The position numbers were made by a program, and so were the translations under genes. The notes under the pieces are model-generated. The model had not been told where the DNA came from. It did no database searches and was given only the letters and a program-made list of their open reading frames with translations. From Pseudodesulfovibrio tunisiensis (GTDB lineage Bacteria > Desulfobacterota > Desulfovibrionia > Desulfovibrionales > Desulfovibrionaceae), in assembly GCF_022809775.1 (NCBI RefSeq), contig NZ_CP094380.1, positions 248,001 to 312,000 on the forward strand: 64,000 bases of DNA, given 5' to 3'. This document shows positions 25,617 through 33,985 of the stretch, piece by piece. Position 1 is the first letter of the stretch; each line of letters starts with the position of its first letter.

Positions 25617-28088
25617 CTACATCATCTGATGTTCGGTGCGGTTGATGATGTCGTTCTGCAGGTCGCGGGAAAGGTCGCAGAAGTATGCGGAGTATCCGGC
25701 GATGCGAACGATGAGATCGCGGTAGTTGTCAGGATCCTTCTGAGCGGCGATCAGGGTTTCGCGGTTCACGATGTTGAACTGCAGGTGCCAGAGATGGAGG
25801 TCGCACCAGGTGCGGATCATGTCCACGACCTTGCGGGTGCCTTCCTCGCCCTCGACGACCTTCGGGGAGAGCTTCACGTTGAGCAGACGGGAAGCGCGGT
25901 TCATCAGGCCGTTGTTCTTGGAGTGGTAGTTGGACATCAGAACAGCAGTGGGGCCCTTCTTGTCGGCGCCGTGAGAGGCGGAGGAACCGTCGGAAAGGGC
26001 AGTCCATGCCGGACGACCGTTCGGGGTCGCGGAAACGACCTTGCCGAAAGGCACGTGCGAAGTGATGGGCACGTAGCGAACGTCGAGGTTCACGCCGCGT
26101 TCCAGAGAGTACTTGTGGGCGAACTCCTGGCAGACGCTATCCAGCTCGCGGGCAATGGTGTCCGCATAGGGATCGTTGTTGCCGTAGCAGGGAGCGGTCT
26201 TCAGGATTTCGCGGACTTCCTCATGTCCCTCGAAGTTGGCATTGATGGCATCCACGACTTCCTTCATGGTCAGCTTCTTGTCCTCGAAGACCAGCTTCTT
26301 GATGGCGCTCAGGGAGTCGACAACCGTGCCGTAGCCCAGGAATTCGAAGTAGGAGTATTCCAGACCGCCTTCGATGTGCTGGCTCTGCAGGTCCTTGCCC
26401 TTGTCCATGCACAGGTCGTGCAGCACGGAGGCAAACGGGGTCGCGAAGTGCTCGGGGCGCAGGCAGTCCACGATGTACTGCTGGCGGAAAGCCTTGGCGA
26501 GCAGGTTGTGGTGCTGCTTCAGGTAGGCTTCGTGGAATTCGTCCCAGGTCTTGAAGGTGGTGGGATCGCCGGTTTCCAGACCCACGACTTCGCTGCCGTA
26601 CTTGAGCATGCGGCCATTGTGCATGGTCATCTCGATGGCAGTGGCAAAGTTGATGTACACGCAACCGGAAGTGTAGGTTTCGATGTTCGGCATGCGGGCT
26701 TCGGTGCAGCCGGAAACCGAGTAGTCCAGAGCCTGATCCAGAGGCGCGCCCTTGATCGCGTACAGGGGAACGATTTCCTCGTCATTGATCAGCTTGGGGA
26801 AGCCGGTGCCGTCCTTGATGGTCAGGGCGACTTCGTGGATGAAACGTTCCGGGCTGCGGGAGTGGATGCGTGCAGCCAGGTCAGGGTAGTTCATGGGGAA
26901 TTCGCGCTTGGATTCCAGGAACAGGTAGGTCAGTTCGTTGGTCGCGTCCTTGCCGTTCGGGGTCTGGCCGCCGATGGTCACGGCTTCCCAGTGGGCATAG
27001 CCCTCGTTGAACTCGTTGCCGGTGGGGTTGATGTACAGGTCGATGAACTGAGCCATCTCGACCCACATGTTTTCCAGCAGCTCCTTGGCACCTTCCGGGG
27101 TCAGCACACCGGCCTTGATGTCCTGTTCGTAGTAGGGGAACAGGTACTGGTCCATGCGGCCGTTGGAGATGATGGCGGAAGCCTTCTGCTCGATGCGGGA
27201 GAACATCTGGGTGAACCACTGGGACTGCACGGCTTCATGGAAATTGCGGGCAGGCTCGGCAGGCACGCGTTCGCAGATTTCGGCAAGCTTGAGCAGCTCG
27301 GCCTTGCGGGTCTCGTTCTCTTCGGCGGCAGCCAGTTCGCGAGCCAGATCGGCATGGCGGCGGCTCCAGAGCATGATGGCGTCGCACACGATGACCATGG
27401 CTTCGTAGAACGGCTTCTTCTCCCACATTTCGATCGGGCTTTCGTGGTCGAGGGAGTCCAGACGTTCCTGGGCTTCACGCTGGATGTCCTTGAAGCCGCG
27501 CTTCAGCACCTTGGGGTAGTCGTGCACCCACTGCAGGGCGGAGCGGTAGGAAGAGGTCTCGGAGACAACGAACTTGGACTTGAGGCCGCTGTCGTCGTCG
27601 TAGGTCACGCCGCGCAGGTCCTCGGGCATGGCATTGTTCAGGTGCTCATGATAGGTCCGACCCTTCCAGTAGGGAGCGATGTCCTCGAGAACGATCTTGA
27701 CTTCTTCCGGGGTGATCTTGAACGGGCTCTTTTCGCGTTTGTCCAGATCGGCGAGAGTGAAGTAGAAGTCGCCGTCGATTTCGGGGTAGAGGATGCCGTA
27801 GCGGCCGAGCTTGCCGGAGCGGCCGGCGAGCAGGGAATTGGGAGTGATGTACACGGTCATCTTCTCGGCGCAGTTCAGCAGAGCCTTGGCCCAGCGAAGA
27901 ACCAGAGGCTGGCCCTCGGTCAGCTTCATGGATTCGGTGAAGTAGCGGGCACGCTCGATGTCGATGTACGGGGTGGTCATGTGAAAGGAATCGAGGATTC
28001 CGTAAACGCGTTCGCGGCCGGAACGGTCCATGCTCTTCTTTTCGATACGCTCTTCCTGAGGGGAGAGGCAGCAATCCAAATTATACAT
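25617..28088 (-). CDS. islA: Glycyl radical sulfonate lyase, isethionate sulfite-lyase type
   Basis: An 823-residue glycyl radical enzyme. Visible are the thiyl Cys461 in [10 protein letters not shown], Glu463 beside it, and the C-terminal radical Gly798 in VRIAGYSAY. From memory of published isethionate lyase IslA (Arg189, Gln193, Trp374, Cys468, Glu470, Arg678, Gly805), all seven recur here at a constant offset of seven residues: Arg182, Gln186, Trp367, Cys461, Glu463, Arg671, Gly798. The remembered Phe682 is Ile675 here, so a related sulfonate such as dihydroxypropanesulfonate remains possible. The enzyme would release sulfite, the respiratory acceptor, plus acetaldehyde (or hydroxyacetone). 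ATG 28088 gives the family length. A sigma-54 promoter precedes it. Confidence 0.85.
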   Translation of the reverse strand: MYNLDCCLSPQEERIEKKSMDRSGRERVYGILDSFHMTTPYIDIERARYFTESMKLTEGQPLVLRWAKALLNCAEKMTVYITPNSLLAGRSGKLGRYGILYPEIDGDFYFTLADLDKREKSPFKITPEEVKIVLEDIAPYWKGRTYHEHLNNAMPEDLRGVTYDDDSGLKSKFVVSETSSYRSALQWVHDYPKVLKRGFKDIQREAQERLDSLDHESPIEMWEKKPFYEAMVIVCDAIMLWSRRHADLARELAAAEENETRKAELLKLAEICERVPAEPARNFHEAVQSQWFTQMFSRIEQKASAIISNGRMDQYLFPYYEQDIKAGVLTPEGAKELLENMWVEMAQFIDLYINPTGNEFNEGYAHWEAVTIGGQTPNGKDATNELTYLFLESKREFPMNYPDLAARIHSRSPERFIHEVALTIKDGTGFPKLINDEEIVPLYAIKGAPLDQALDYSVSGCTEARMPNIETYTSGCVYINFATAIEMTMHNGRMLKYGSEVVGLETGDPTTFKTWDEFHEAYLKQHHNLLAKAFRQQYIVDCLRPEHFATPFASVLHDLCMDKGKDLQSQHIEGGLEYSYFEFLGYGTVVDSLSAIKKLVFEDKKLTMKEVVDAINANFEGHEEVREILKTAPCYGNNDPYADTIARELDSVCQEFAHKYSLERGVNLDVRYVPITSHVPFGKVVSATPNGRPAWTALSDGSSASHGADKKGPTAVLMSNYHSKNNGLMNRASRLLNVKLSPKVVEGEEGTRKVVDMIRTWCDLHLWHLQFNIVNRETLIAAQKDPDNYRDLIVRIAGYSAYFCDLSRDLQNDIINRTEHQMM

Positions 28089-28190
28089 CAGAGTTCTCCA
28101 GCAAAAAGGTTCAAGTTCATTAAATCCTGGAAATTTACCGTTACGAACAATCGCTGCTTGAGCGCCTTGCCCGCAGCATGCCTCCACATA

Positions 28191-28206
28191 AGCAACGACA
28201 GTGCCA
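28191..28206 (-). promoter_or_regulatory. Sigma-54 promoter of the lyase operon
   Basis: On the minus strand TGGCAC-N5-TTGCT with exact GG-N10-GC spacing, matching the -24/-12 consensus fully. The start of transcription should lie near 28180, about 90 bases before the ATG at 28088. Confidence 0.8.
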
Positions 28207-28285
28207 ATTTCATAACATGCTGTATTAAATGATAAAATAGGTAGACACGAATTTCACAATCGGGGATGCCATGTATCACGAAGCT

Positions 28286-28360
28286 GTTGCATTGGTGCAA
28301 CTTTCTGCTTTTTATCGTATGTATTGCAATGGGTTGAATGCGGTGTTGCAGCGCTGCACA
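28286..28360. promoter_or_regulatory. Activator-binding palindromes (GTTGCA-N4-TGCAAC)
   Basis: GTTGCA-N4-TGCAAC is perfect at 28286-28301, and GTTGCA-N4-TGCACA follows at 28345-28360; a compact GTTGCAAC lies at 28371-28378. They are about 80-155 bases upstream of the lyase sigma-54 promoter and 180-250 bases upstream of the divergent one at 28538, the right range for enhancer sites of the sigma-54 activator at 34969-36339. Confidence 0.65.
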
Positions 28361-28471
28361 TGCGTGGCGGGTTGCAACGGCTTGTGAAAAATGGTGCTTC
28401 CATGGGGCGGGTAAAAAGCGGAAATCATGCCTGACTTTTAGAGGCCAAAAGGTCTTTTTTGACTTAATTGA

Positions 28472-28485
28472 TTGTTTTTAAACAA
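28472..28485. promoter_or_regulatory. TTGTTT-N2-AAACAA palindrome
   Basis: A 14-base palindrome 53 bases upstream of the plus-strand sigma-54 promoter, in an AT-rich segment. It may be a second regulator's site or a bend; no partner is assigned. Confidence 0.35.
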
Positions 28486-28537
28486 CTAAATTTTTCATGA
28501 TTTTTTTCACATTCGACAAAACACAAGTGATGCAAAC

Positions 28538-28553
28538 TGGCATCGACCTTGCT
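28538..28553 (+). promoter_or_regulatory. Sigma-54 promoter of the amidohydrolase gene
   Basis: TGGCAT-N5-TTGCT with GG-N10-GC spacing, one base from the full -24/-12 consensus. It points to the GTG start at 28628. Within the 539-base gap 28089-28627 the two divergent sigma-54 promoters flank shared palindromes. Confidence 0.75.
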
Positions 28554-28627
28554 CTTCAGGATTCCCAGAACACAGGATGTCGCATGTATACATTATAATA
28601 GGGCGGCATCGCAGCAAGGAGAATCCA

Positions 28628-29458
28628 GTGGATATTATTGACTTTCGTTTCCGTCCCAACACTCAGGCGACCATCGACGGCTTTACCAAGAGCACCATGT
28701 TCAAGGGCATGTTTGCCAAGATGGATCTGACCCGGCTCTATGCCCAGAGCGTTCCCGAGGTCGTGGACATGATCAGCAAGGAAGGGTACGTCAAGGCCGT
28801 CATCACCGGCCGCGACTGCTCCGGCACATACGATGCGAAATCCAACAATGAAGGCGTGAAGGCCTTTGTCAGGGAATTCCCCGACATGTTTCTGGGTTTC
28901 ATGGGCGTGGACCCGAATCGCGGCATGGACGCCATCTACGAATTGGACAAGGACATCAGGGAAGACGGCATGCATGGAGCCTGCATCGACCCCTATCTTG
29001 CCAAGATGTTCGTGAATGACGCCAGATACTACCCGGTTTACAGCAAGTGCTGCGAACTGGATATCCCGGTGATCGTGGCCACTGGCCCGGGAACTCTGGT
29101 CCCCGGCGCAGTCATGGAGCATGCTGCTCCCCGCTACATCGACTATGTTGCCCGTGATTTTCCGCAGCTCAAGATCATCATCAGTCACGGCGGCTATCCC
29201 TGGGTAGAGGAAGCCATCATGATCACTGAACGTAATGAAAACGTGTACATGGAGCTTTCGGAGTACGAGCGGCATCCCGGTGGGGAATCCTATGTGAAGG
29301 CCGCTGCCAATCTGATTGGTGACAAGATTCTTTTCGCCAGCGCGCACCCCGGTGCGGATTTCCGCGATGCGCTGGCCATGTACAAGGGATTTGGCCTTTC
29401 CGAGGATGTCATGGAGCAGATCATGTTCAGGAACGCACAGAAGGTTCTCGGCTTGTAA
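28628..29458 (+). CDS. Amidohydrolase-2 family metal-dependent hydrolase
   Basis: A 276-residue TIM-barrel protein of the amidohydrolase-2 (ACMSD-like) family, whose members hydrolyse or decarboxylate small acids. Recognisable parts are the N-terminal DIIDFRFRP (where many relatives have DxHxH), GVDPNRGMDAIYELDKDIREDGMHGACIDPYLAKM, LKIIISHGGYPWVEEA with the metal-site His, and a late FASAHPGADFRDAL with His near the usual catalytic Asp region. The first metal motif here reads DFRFRP, so the classical HxH may be lost and activity is uncertain. The GTG at 28628 follows AAGGAG. It has its own sigma-54 promoter and terminator within the sulfonate module. Confidence 0.75.
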   Translation: MDIIDFRFRPNTQATIDGFTKSTMFKGMFAKMDLTRLYAQSVPEVVDMISKEGYVKAVITGRDCSGTYDAKSNNEGVKAFVREFPDMFLGFMGVDPNRGMDAIYELDKDIREDGMHGACIDPYLAKMFVNDARYYPVYSKCCELDIPVIVATGPGTLVPGAVMEHAAPRYIDYVARDFPQLKIIISHGGYPWVEEAIMITERNENVYMELSEYERHPGGESYVKAAANLIGDKILFASAHPGADFRDALAMYKGFGLSEDVMEQIMFRNAQKVLGL

Positions 29459-29488
29459 CCCGCTTGTTTCATTCGCTGGTTTGAAAGG

Positions 29489-29515
29489 AAGAGGGGCTTT
29501 GGCCCCTCTTTTTTT
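29489..29515 (+). terminator. Terminator of the amidohydrolase gene
   Basis: A 9-bp GC-rich stem (29489-29497 with 29502-29510) followed by a run of seven T ending at 29515. Confidence 0.88.
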
Positions 29516-29543
29516 GTGCTATTTCCTTGGGTTGGAGAGAATT

Positions 29544-29576
29544 GTTGCGAGAGTGCAACTGTTGTTCTGCTGCAAC
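29544..29576. promoter_or_regulatory. Two tandem activator palindromes upstream of the TRAP operon
   Basis: GTTGCG-N4-TGCAAC at 29544-29559 and GTTGTT-N4-TGCAAC at 29561-29576, starting 17 bases apart. Same type as the pair at 28286-28360 and about 270-300 bases upstream of the sigma-54 promoter at 29843. Confidence 0.6.
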
Positions 29577-29662
29577 ATTTACATTTTTAACCTGTTATTT
29601 CAGTTTATTGCAGTCTGAATTGCGGAATTTTCACTTCTGGTGTTGTCGTGCTGCCACACCGC

Positions 29663-29678
29663 TGTGAAAAGTTTCACA
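29663..29678. promoter_or_regulatory. CRP/FNR-family site
   Basis: TGTGA-N6-TCACA, exact CRP-type arms and spacing, embedded in a longer perfect palindrome 29661-29680. It lies 165 bases upstream of the TRAP sigma-54 promoter and could add a global (carbon or redox) input. Which CRP-family protein binds is unknown. Confidence 0.5.
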
Positions 29679-29842
29679 GCCACGCGTATTCTGCTGGTGT
29701 GGAATCGATTGGCAAGGCGTATAATATTGTGTTTTCAATAGTTGAAAGGGGCATGTCTTCGTTGCCCGACCTTTGTTTACCTATTGAAATAAAAGGACTT
29801 AAAATTTTTTCTTGATCGAACTGTTCTTCTTTTCACAAGTGA

Positions 29843-29857
29843 GGCACCTTATTTGCA
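29843..29857 (+). promoter_or_regulatory. Sigma-54 promoter of the TRAP operon
   Basis: GGCAC-N5-TTGCA with exact GG-N10-GC spacing (GG at 29843-29844, GC at 29855-29856). Transcription should begin near 29868, about 97 bases before the first binding-protein ATG. No gene lies in the 506-base gap 29459-29964. Confidence 0.75.
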
Positions 29858-29964
29858 CGGAGCGTGTGAAAATCGGCACACAACGGCACGGCCTCCTAAT
29901 TTATTCCATCGATGGACAAGCTGGCTGGCACTTCGGAAACATGTAACTGAGAAGGAACTGACTG

Positions 29965-30960
29965 ATGAAAAAAATTCTCGTATTCTTCCTGCTTCTCGCC
30001 ATGACGCTGTGTGCTGCTGTTGTCAATGCCTCCGGATTGAAGCCGATGGTCATTCTGGCTGCGACCTCCAATCCTCCGGGAAGCTCTCATGAAGTGGCCA
30101 TAACCGAATTCAAGAAGCTGATCGAAAAGGAATCCGACGGCGTCATCCGCGTTCAGCCTTTCATTGGTGGGACCATGGGCAGTGAACAGGCCAATGTCAA
30201 ACAGCTCAGGACCGGAGAGCTGCATGTTTCGGCTCTGTCTGCCGACAACATGACTCCGTTTGCCCCCAGCGCAACCCTGCTGGTGCTGCCTGGTCTGTTT
30301 CCTTCCATTGACAAGGCGCACAAGCTTCTGGGCGATGATCGTTTTCTGACTGATCTGGGCGACAGGATTGCCCGTGAAAGTTCCACTCGTCCCATCGGCT
30401 GGCTGATCAGCGGTTACCGCAATATTACGAATTCCAAGCATCCCGTTACCTGTCTCGACGATCTCAAGGATCTCAAGATTCGGGTTCCTGCTGTCGATTT
30501 GCAGCTGGCAACCTACAAGGCCTGGGGCACCGAAGGGTTTCCCATGGCCTGGTCCGAAACGTTCAATGCTCTTCAGCAGGGTGTGGCTGATGGTCAGTAC
30601 AATCCTCATTTGAGCACCCGAGACAGGAAATTCTGGGAAGTTCAGAAATATATCACGGAACTGCGCGTGCATTTGCTGCTGGTTGCCTTCAGCGTTTCCG
30701 AAAAGTGGTATCAGAGTCTTCCTGAACAGAATCGTGCACTGATCAAGAAGTGCATGCAGGAAGCCACCCGGTATCAGTGGGATTGGGTCGAGGGTGAGAA
30801 TCAGAAATGCCTGCGGATGAGTCTGGAGCACGGCATGGTCGTGAACAAACTCACGGATGAAGATGTTTGGGAGAAGAAGGCTCGTTCGATTTGGCCTCAG
30901 TTCCACGATGTACTCGGGGGCAAGGACAAGATTGATCGAGCTATCGGGATAATGGAGTAG
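29965..30960 (+). CDS. TRAP transporter periplasmic binding protein, first copy
   Basis: A 331-residue DctP-type protein with a signal peptide (KKILVFFLLLAMTLCAAVVNASG) and the family features: KKLIEKESDGVIRVQPFIGGTMGSEQANVKQL, then the substrate-carboxylate/sulfonate Arg in LKDLKIRVPAVDLQLATYKAWG (about 168), and NALQQGVADGQYNPH. Very similar to the next gene product, so the two arose by tandem duplication. It binds the substrate in the periplasm for DctQM. In this context an organosulfonate such as isethionate is likely. Confidence 0.88.
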   Translation: MKKILVFFLLLAMTLCAAVVNASGLKPMVILAATSNPPGSSHEVAITEFKKLIEKESDGVIRVQPFIGGTMGSEQANVKQLRTGELHVSALSADNMTPFAPSATLLVLPGLFPSIDKAHKLLGDDRFLTDLGDRIARESSTRPIGWLISGYRNITNSKHPVTCLDDLKDLKIRVPAVDLQLATYKAWGTEGFPMAWSETFNALQQGVADGQYNPHLSTRDRKFWEVQKYITELRVHLLLVAFSVSEKWYQSLPEQNRALIKKCMQEATRYQWDWVEGENQKCLRMSLEHGMVVNKLTDEDVWEKKARSIWPQFHDVLGGKDKIDRAIGIME

Positions 30961-30969
30961 TTAAGTGTC

Positions 30970-31002
30970 TCTTTCCGGCGCTGCTGGCGTTGATTGCCGG
31001 AA
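30970..31002 (+). terminator. Hairpin between the two binding-protein genes
   Basis: TTTCCGGC (about 30970) pairs with GCCGGAAA (about 30995-31002). It separates the paralogous binding-protein genes and probably tunes the amounts of mRNA rather than ending transcription. Confidence 0.4.
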
Positions 31003-31038
31003 AACATACTTTTCAACCTGTCAAAACTGGAGTGTATG

Positions 31039-32040
31039 ATGAAAAAGATGTTGATCCTGCTTATGGCCGCAGCGCTGCTGGTAGGTTCCACTTCCGCTTT
31101 TGCGGCAGACTACCAGAGAACCATGATCATGGCCGCCACGGCCAATCCCACCGGAAGTCTCCATGCTGTCGCGCTGGAGAAGTTCAAGGAAATCATTGAA
31201 AAGGAATCCGATGGCAAGGTTCGGGTCAATCTTTTCCTGGGTGGCTCCATGGGTTCGGAGCAGGCGAACGTGAAACAGCTTCGCGATTCCGAAATCCACG
31301 TGGCAGTTCTGGCGGCTGGTAATTTGACTCCGTTTGCTCCGTCCGCAACCATCGCCATTCTGCCCTATCTGTTCCCCCAGATCGAAAATGCCTACACGCT
31401 CCTGGGCAATGACGGCTTCGTCAAGGATCTGGGCGACTCCGTTGCTGCGGAAAGCAAGACCCGTCCTCTGGGTTGGCTGATCGGCGGTTACCGCGTGCTG
31501 ACCAACTCCAAGCACAGCATCACCAAGCTGGACGATCTGCAGGGCCTCAAGATTCGTGTCCCCAAGGTTCGCATCCAGCTTGATTCCTTCCGCTCCTGGG
31601 GCGTGGAGCCGCATCCTCTGGCCTGGTCCGAGACCTTCAATGCCCTGCAGCAGGGTGTGGCCGATGGTCAGGAAAATCCCCATTCCATCAATCAGGACCA
31701 GAAGTTCTGGGAAGTGCAGAAGTACATCACCGACCTGCATTACATGCTCTGGGTCGGCCCGCTGCTCGTCTCCGAGAAGTGGTTTCAGCGTCTGCCCGAG
31801 ACTACTCAGGCTCTGGTGCAGAAGGCTGCCACCGAAGCCTGCAAGTACGAGTGGGAATGGGTTGCCAAGCAGAACCAGGTCGCTCTGGACAACTGCATCA
31901 AGCACGGCATGGTGCTGGAGCAGCTCGAGGATGAGGCTGAATGGATGAACAGGGCTCGCGCCCTGTGGCCCGAGTACTACGAAGCCATCGGCGGCAAGGC
32001 CAAGGTCGACAAGGCCCTCGCCATCATGGGACAGAACTAG
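31039..32040 (+). CDS. TRAP transporter periplasmic binding protein, second copy
   Basis: A 333-residue DctP-type protein (signal peptide KKMLILLMAAALLVGSTSAFA). It shares with its upstream paralogue the MGSEQANVKQLR, TPFAPSAT, LKIRVP and NALQQGVADGQ stretches. The ATG at 31039 is preferred because GGAG lies six bases upstream; an ATG at 31036 is the alternative. Differences cluster in the lobes (for example NIGTG-like loops and the 216-235 region), so the two may bind different sulfonates or differ in affinity. It is followed by a UUCG hairpin and the membrane subunits. Confidence 0.9.
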   Translation: MKKMLILLMAAALLVGSTSAFAADYQRTMIMAATANPTGSLHAVALEKFKEIIEKESDGKVRVNLFLGGSMGSEQANVKQLRDSEIHVAVLAAGNLTPFAPSATIAILPYLFPQIENAYTLLGNDGFVKDLGDSVAAESKTRPLGWLIGGYRVLTNSKHSITKLDDLQGLKIRVPKVRIQLDSFRSWGVEPHPLAWSETFNALQQGVADGQENPHSINQDQKFWEVQKYITDLHYMLWVGPLLVSEKWFQRLPETTQALVQKAATEACKYEWEWVAKQNQVALDNCIKHGMVLEQLEDEAEWMNRARALWPEYYEAIGGKAKVDKALAIMGQN

Positions 32041-32054
32041 AAATGGTAACCAAC

Positions 32055-32074
32055 GGGCGGGCTTCGGCCCGCCC
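32055..32074 (+). terminator. UUCG-tetraloop hairpin before dctQ
   Basis: GGGCGGGC-TTCG-GCCCGCCC, a very stable 8-bp stem with a UUCG loop, 14 bases after the binding-protein stop. It probably blocks 3' exonucleases so that binding protein is made in excess over the membrane subunits. No T tract. Confidence 0.6.
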
Positions 32075-32099
32075 ATCACCTCCTAGCTGGTATCAAAGT

Positions 32100-32609
32100 A
32101 TGACTATCGTAAAAAAATTCTTTGCAAACTTTGAAGAAAACGCCTGCATGGTCCTGATGGCAACCATGGTGTTCGCCCTCACCCTGCAAGTCTTCATGCG
32201 TTTTGTTCTGAGTTCGTCCCTGGCCTGGACCGAGGAGTTGTCCCGCTACAGCTTCATCTGGACCGTCTACATGGGTGGCGTGCTGGCCGTGAAGCACAGC
32301 CAGCATGTGCGCATCACCGCCCAGTTCCTAATTTTTCCTCCGAAAGTCAGAGTCGTCGTGATCATGTTTACGGACCTGCTCTGGATCGCGGCCAACTTTT
32401 TCATTGCCTATCAATCGGGACTGGCTCTGCAGAATGCGTTCGAGTTTCCCGAGGTTTCCCCGACTCTGGGCATTGTCAAGGGGTATGTCGAAGCCATGCT
32501 GCCTGCATGCTTTCTGCTGATGAATGTTCGGCTTGTCATGAAATATTGGGAACTCATCAGGAATCGTGACCTGATGAGCCTGGCCAAGATCGGTGGAGGA
32601 GATGCGTAA
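32100..32609 (+). CDS. dctQ: TRAP transporter small membrane subunit
   Basis: A 169-residue DctQ subunit with four membrane segments (about 18-38, 52-70, 93-113, 132-152), typical VFMRFVLSSSLAWTEELSRYSFIW motif near residue 28. The ATG at 32100 has no strong ribosome site; an upstream in-frame ATG at 32043 lies inside the hairpin region and is less likely. Its stop overlaps the dctM start by one base. Confidence 0.9.
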   Translation: MTIVKKFFANFEENACMVLMATMVFALTLQVFMRFVLSSSLAWTEELSRYSFIWTVYMGGVLAVKHSQHVRITAQFLIFPPKVRVVVIMFTDLLWIAANFFIAYQSGLALQNAFEFPEVSPTLGIVKGYVEAMLPACFLLMNVRLVMKYWELIRNRDLMSLAKIGGGDA

Positions 32610-33907
32610 TGTCCACCCTTGCAATCACCATCGTCGCTCTGGTCGGCTGCTTTTTCATCGGCATGCCCATCTTCATGTCCCTGATCATTTCAGCCGTCAT
32701 TGCCATTGCGACGTGCGGCTACCTTCCGCTGTCCATCATTCACAACTCCCTGTTCGACGGCGTGAACCTGTTTCCGCTGCTGGCCATTCCCTGTTTCGTG
32801 ATCGCCGGTACCCTGATGGAGCACGGCAACATCACCAAGCAGATCATTGACGTGGTGAAACAGCTCGTTGGGCGCCTGCCCGGCGGACTCGGCATCACCA
32901 CGATTCTGGCGTGCACCTTTTTCGCCGCCATCTCCGGCTCCGGACCGGGAACCGTCGCTGCCATCGGCACCCTGATGATCCCGTCCATGGTGCGCAACGG
33001 CTACACGCCGTCCTATGCCGCGGCCTCGGCTTCGTCCGGCGGCACCATCGGCATCCTGCTGCCCCCGAGCAACCCCATGATCATCTTTGCCATTCTGGCG
33101 AATGTGTCGGTCACCGCCATGTTCACGGCCGGCATCGTACCCGGTCTGATGGTCGCGGTGTTCATGACCTCCATGGCCATGCTCAAGGCCAAGCTGGAAG
33201 GCGTGAAGCCCGATGTGGAGCAGCCGCCCTTCAATCTGAAGGTCTTCATGAAGAGCCTGTCCAAGGGCGGTTTCGCTCTGGCAACGCCGTTCATCATTCT
33301 GGGTTCGATCTATTCCGGCATGGCAACGCCTGTCGAGGCTTCGGTCATCGCCATTGTCTGGGCGCTGTTTGTCGGCATCGTGGTCAACAAGGCTCTGCGC
33401 TGGGAACACATCAAGATGTCCCTGCTGGAAGGTGCCATGCTCTGCGGCACGGTCCTGTTCATCGTGGGCGCATCCACGCTGTTCGGGAAAATCCTGACCT
33501 ATGAGCAGGCCCCGCTGCGGCTGGCCAATCTGGTTCTCGGCGTGTCCAAGAACCCTGAAGTCGTGCTCATCATGATCGTGGGCATCCTGTACTTCCTCGG
33601 CATGTTCATGGAGACCCTGTCCACCATGATCATTCTGGCTCCGGTACTTCTGCCCATGGTGACCGGTCTCGGCATCGACCCGATCCACTTCGGCGTCATC
33701 ATGGTCATCACCAACGAGGTCGCCATGCTGACTCCGCCGTTGGGCGTGAACCTCTTTGTGGCCTCGCGTATCGCGAACCTGTCGGTGGAAAAGATTTCGC
33801 TTGCGGTTCTGCCTTACCTGCTGGTCCTGACAATGTGCATTCTCCTCGTTGTCTACTGCCCCTTCCTCAGTACCTGGCTTCCCAGTGTGCTGGGCGCGGG
33901 ATTATGA
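32609..33907 (+). CDS. dctM: TRAP transporter large membrane subunit
   Basis: A 432-residue DctM subunit with about 12 membrane segments, the Na+-driven channel part of the carrier. Typical stretches are AAISGSGPGTVAAIGTLMIPSM, ASSGGTIGILLPPSNPMIIF and TPPLGVNLFVASRIA. It overlaps dctQ by one base (TAATG) and ends at a strong terminator. Confidence 0.93.
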   Translation: MSTLAITIVALVGCFFIGMPIFMSLIISAVIAIATCGYLPLSIIHNSLFDGVNLFPLLAIPCFVIAGTLMEHGNITKQIIDVVKQLVGRLPGGLGITTILACTFFAAISGSGPGTVAAIGTLMIPSMVRNGYTPSYAAASASSGGTIGILLPPSNPMIIFAILANVSVTAMFTAGIVPGLMVAVFMTSMAMLKAKLEGVKPDVEQPPFNLKVFMKSLSKGGFALATPFIILGSIYSGMATPVEASVIAIVWALFVGIVVNKALRWEHIKMSLLEGAMLCGTVLFIVGASTLFGKILTYEQAPLRLANLVLGVSKNPEVVLIMIVGILYFLGMFMETLSTMIILAPVLLPMVTGLGIDPIHFGVIMVITNEVAMLTPPLGVNLFVASRIANLSVEKISLAVLPYLLVLTMCILLVVYCPFLSTWLPSVLGAGL

Positions 33908-33923
33908 CGCAACACACTCTCCG

Positions 33924-33952
33924 AAAGCCCCGCCTTCTGGCGGGGCTTTTTT
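33924..33952 (+). terminator. Rho-independent terminator of the TRAP operon
   Basis: An 11-bp stem AAAGCCCCGCC (33924-33934) with its complement (33939-33949), running into six T (33947-33952). Confidence 0.9.
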
Positions 33953-33985
33953 GTTAACGACTTCTTTTGAAACAGGAAGAGGGAC

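Noticed and set aside
25533..28232. 899-codon open frame on the plus strand opposite the glycyl radical enzyme
   Set aside because: Antisense shadow of a high-GC gene; the minus strand holds a full, recognisable enzyme.
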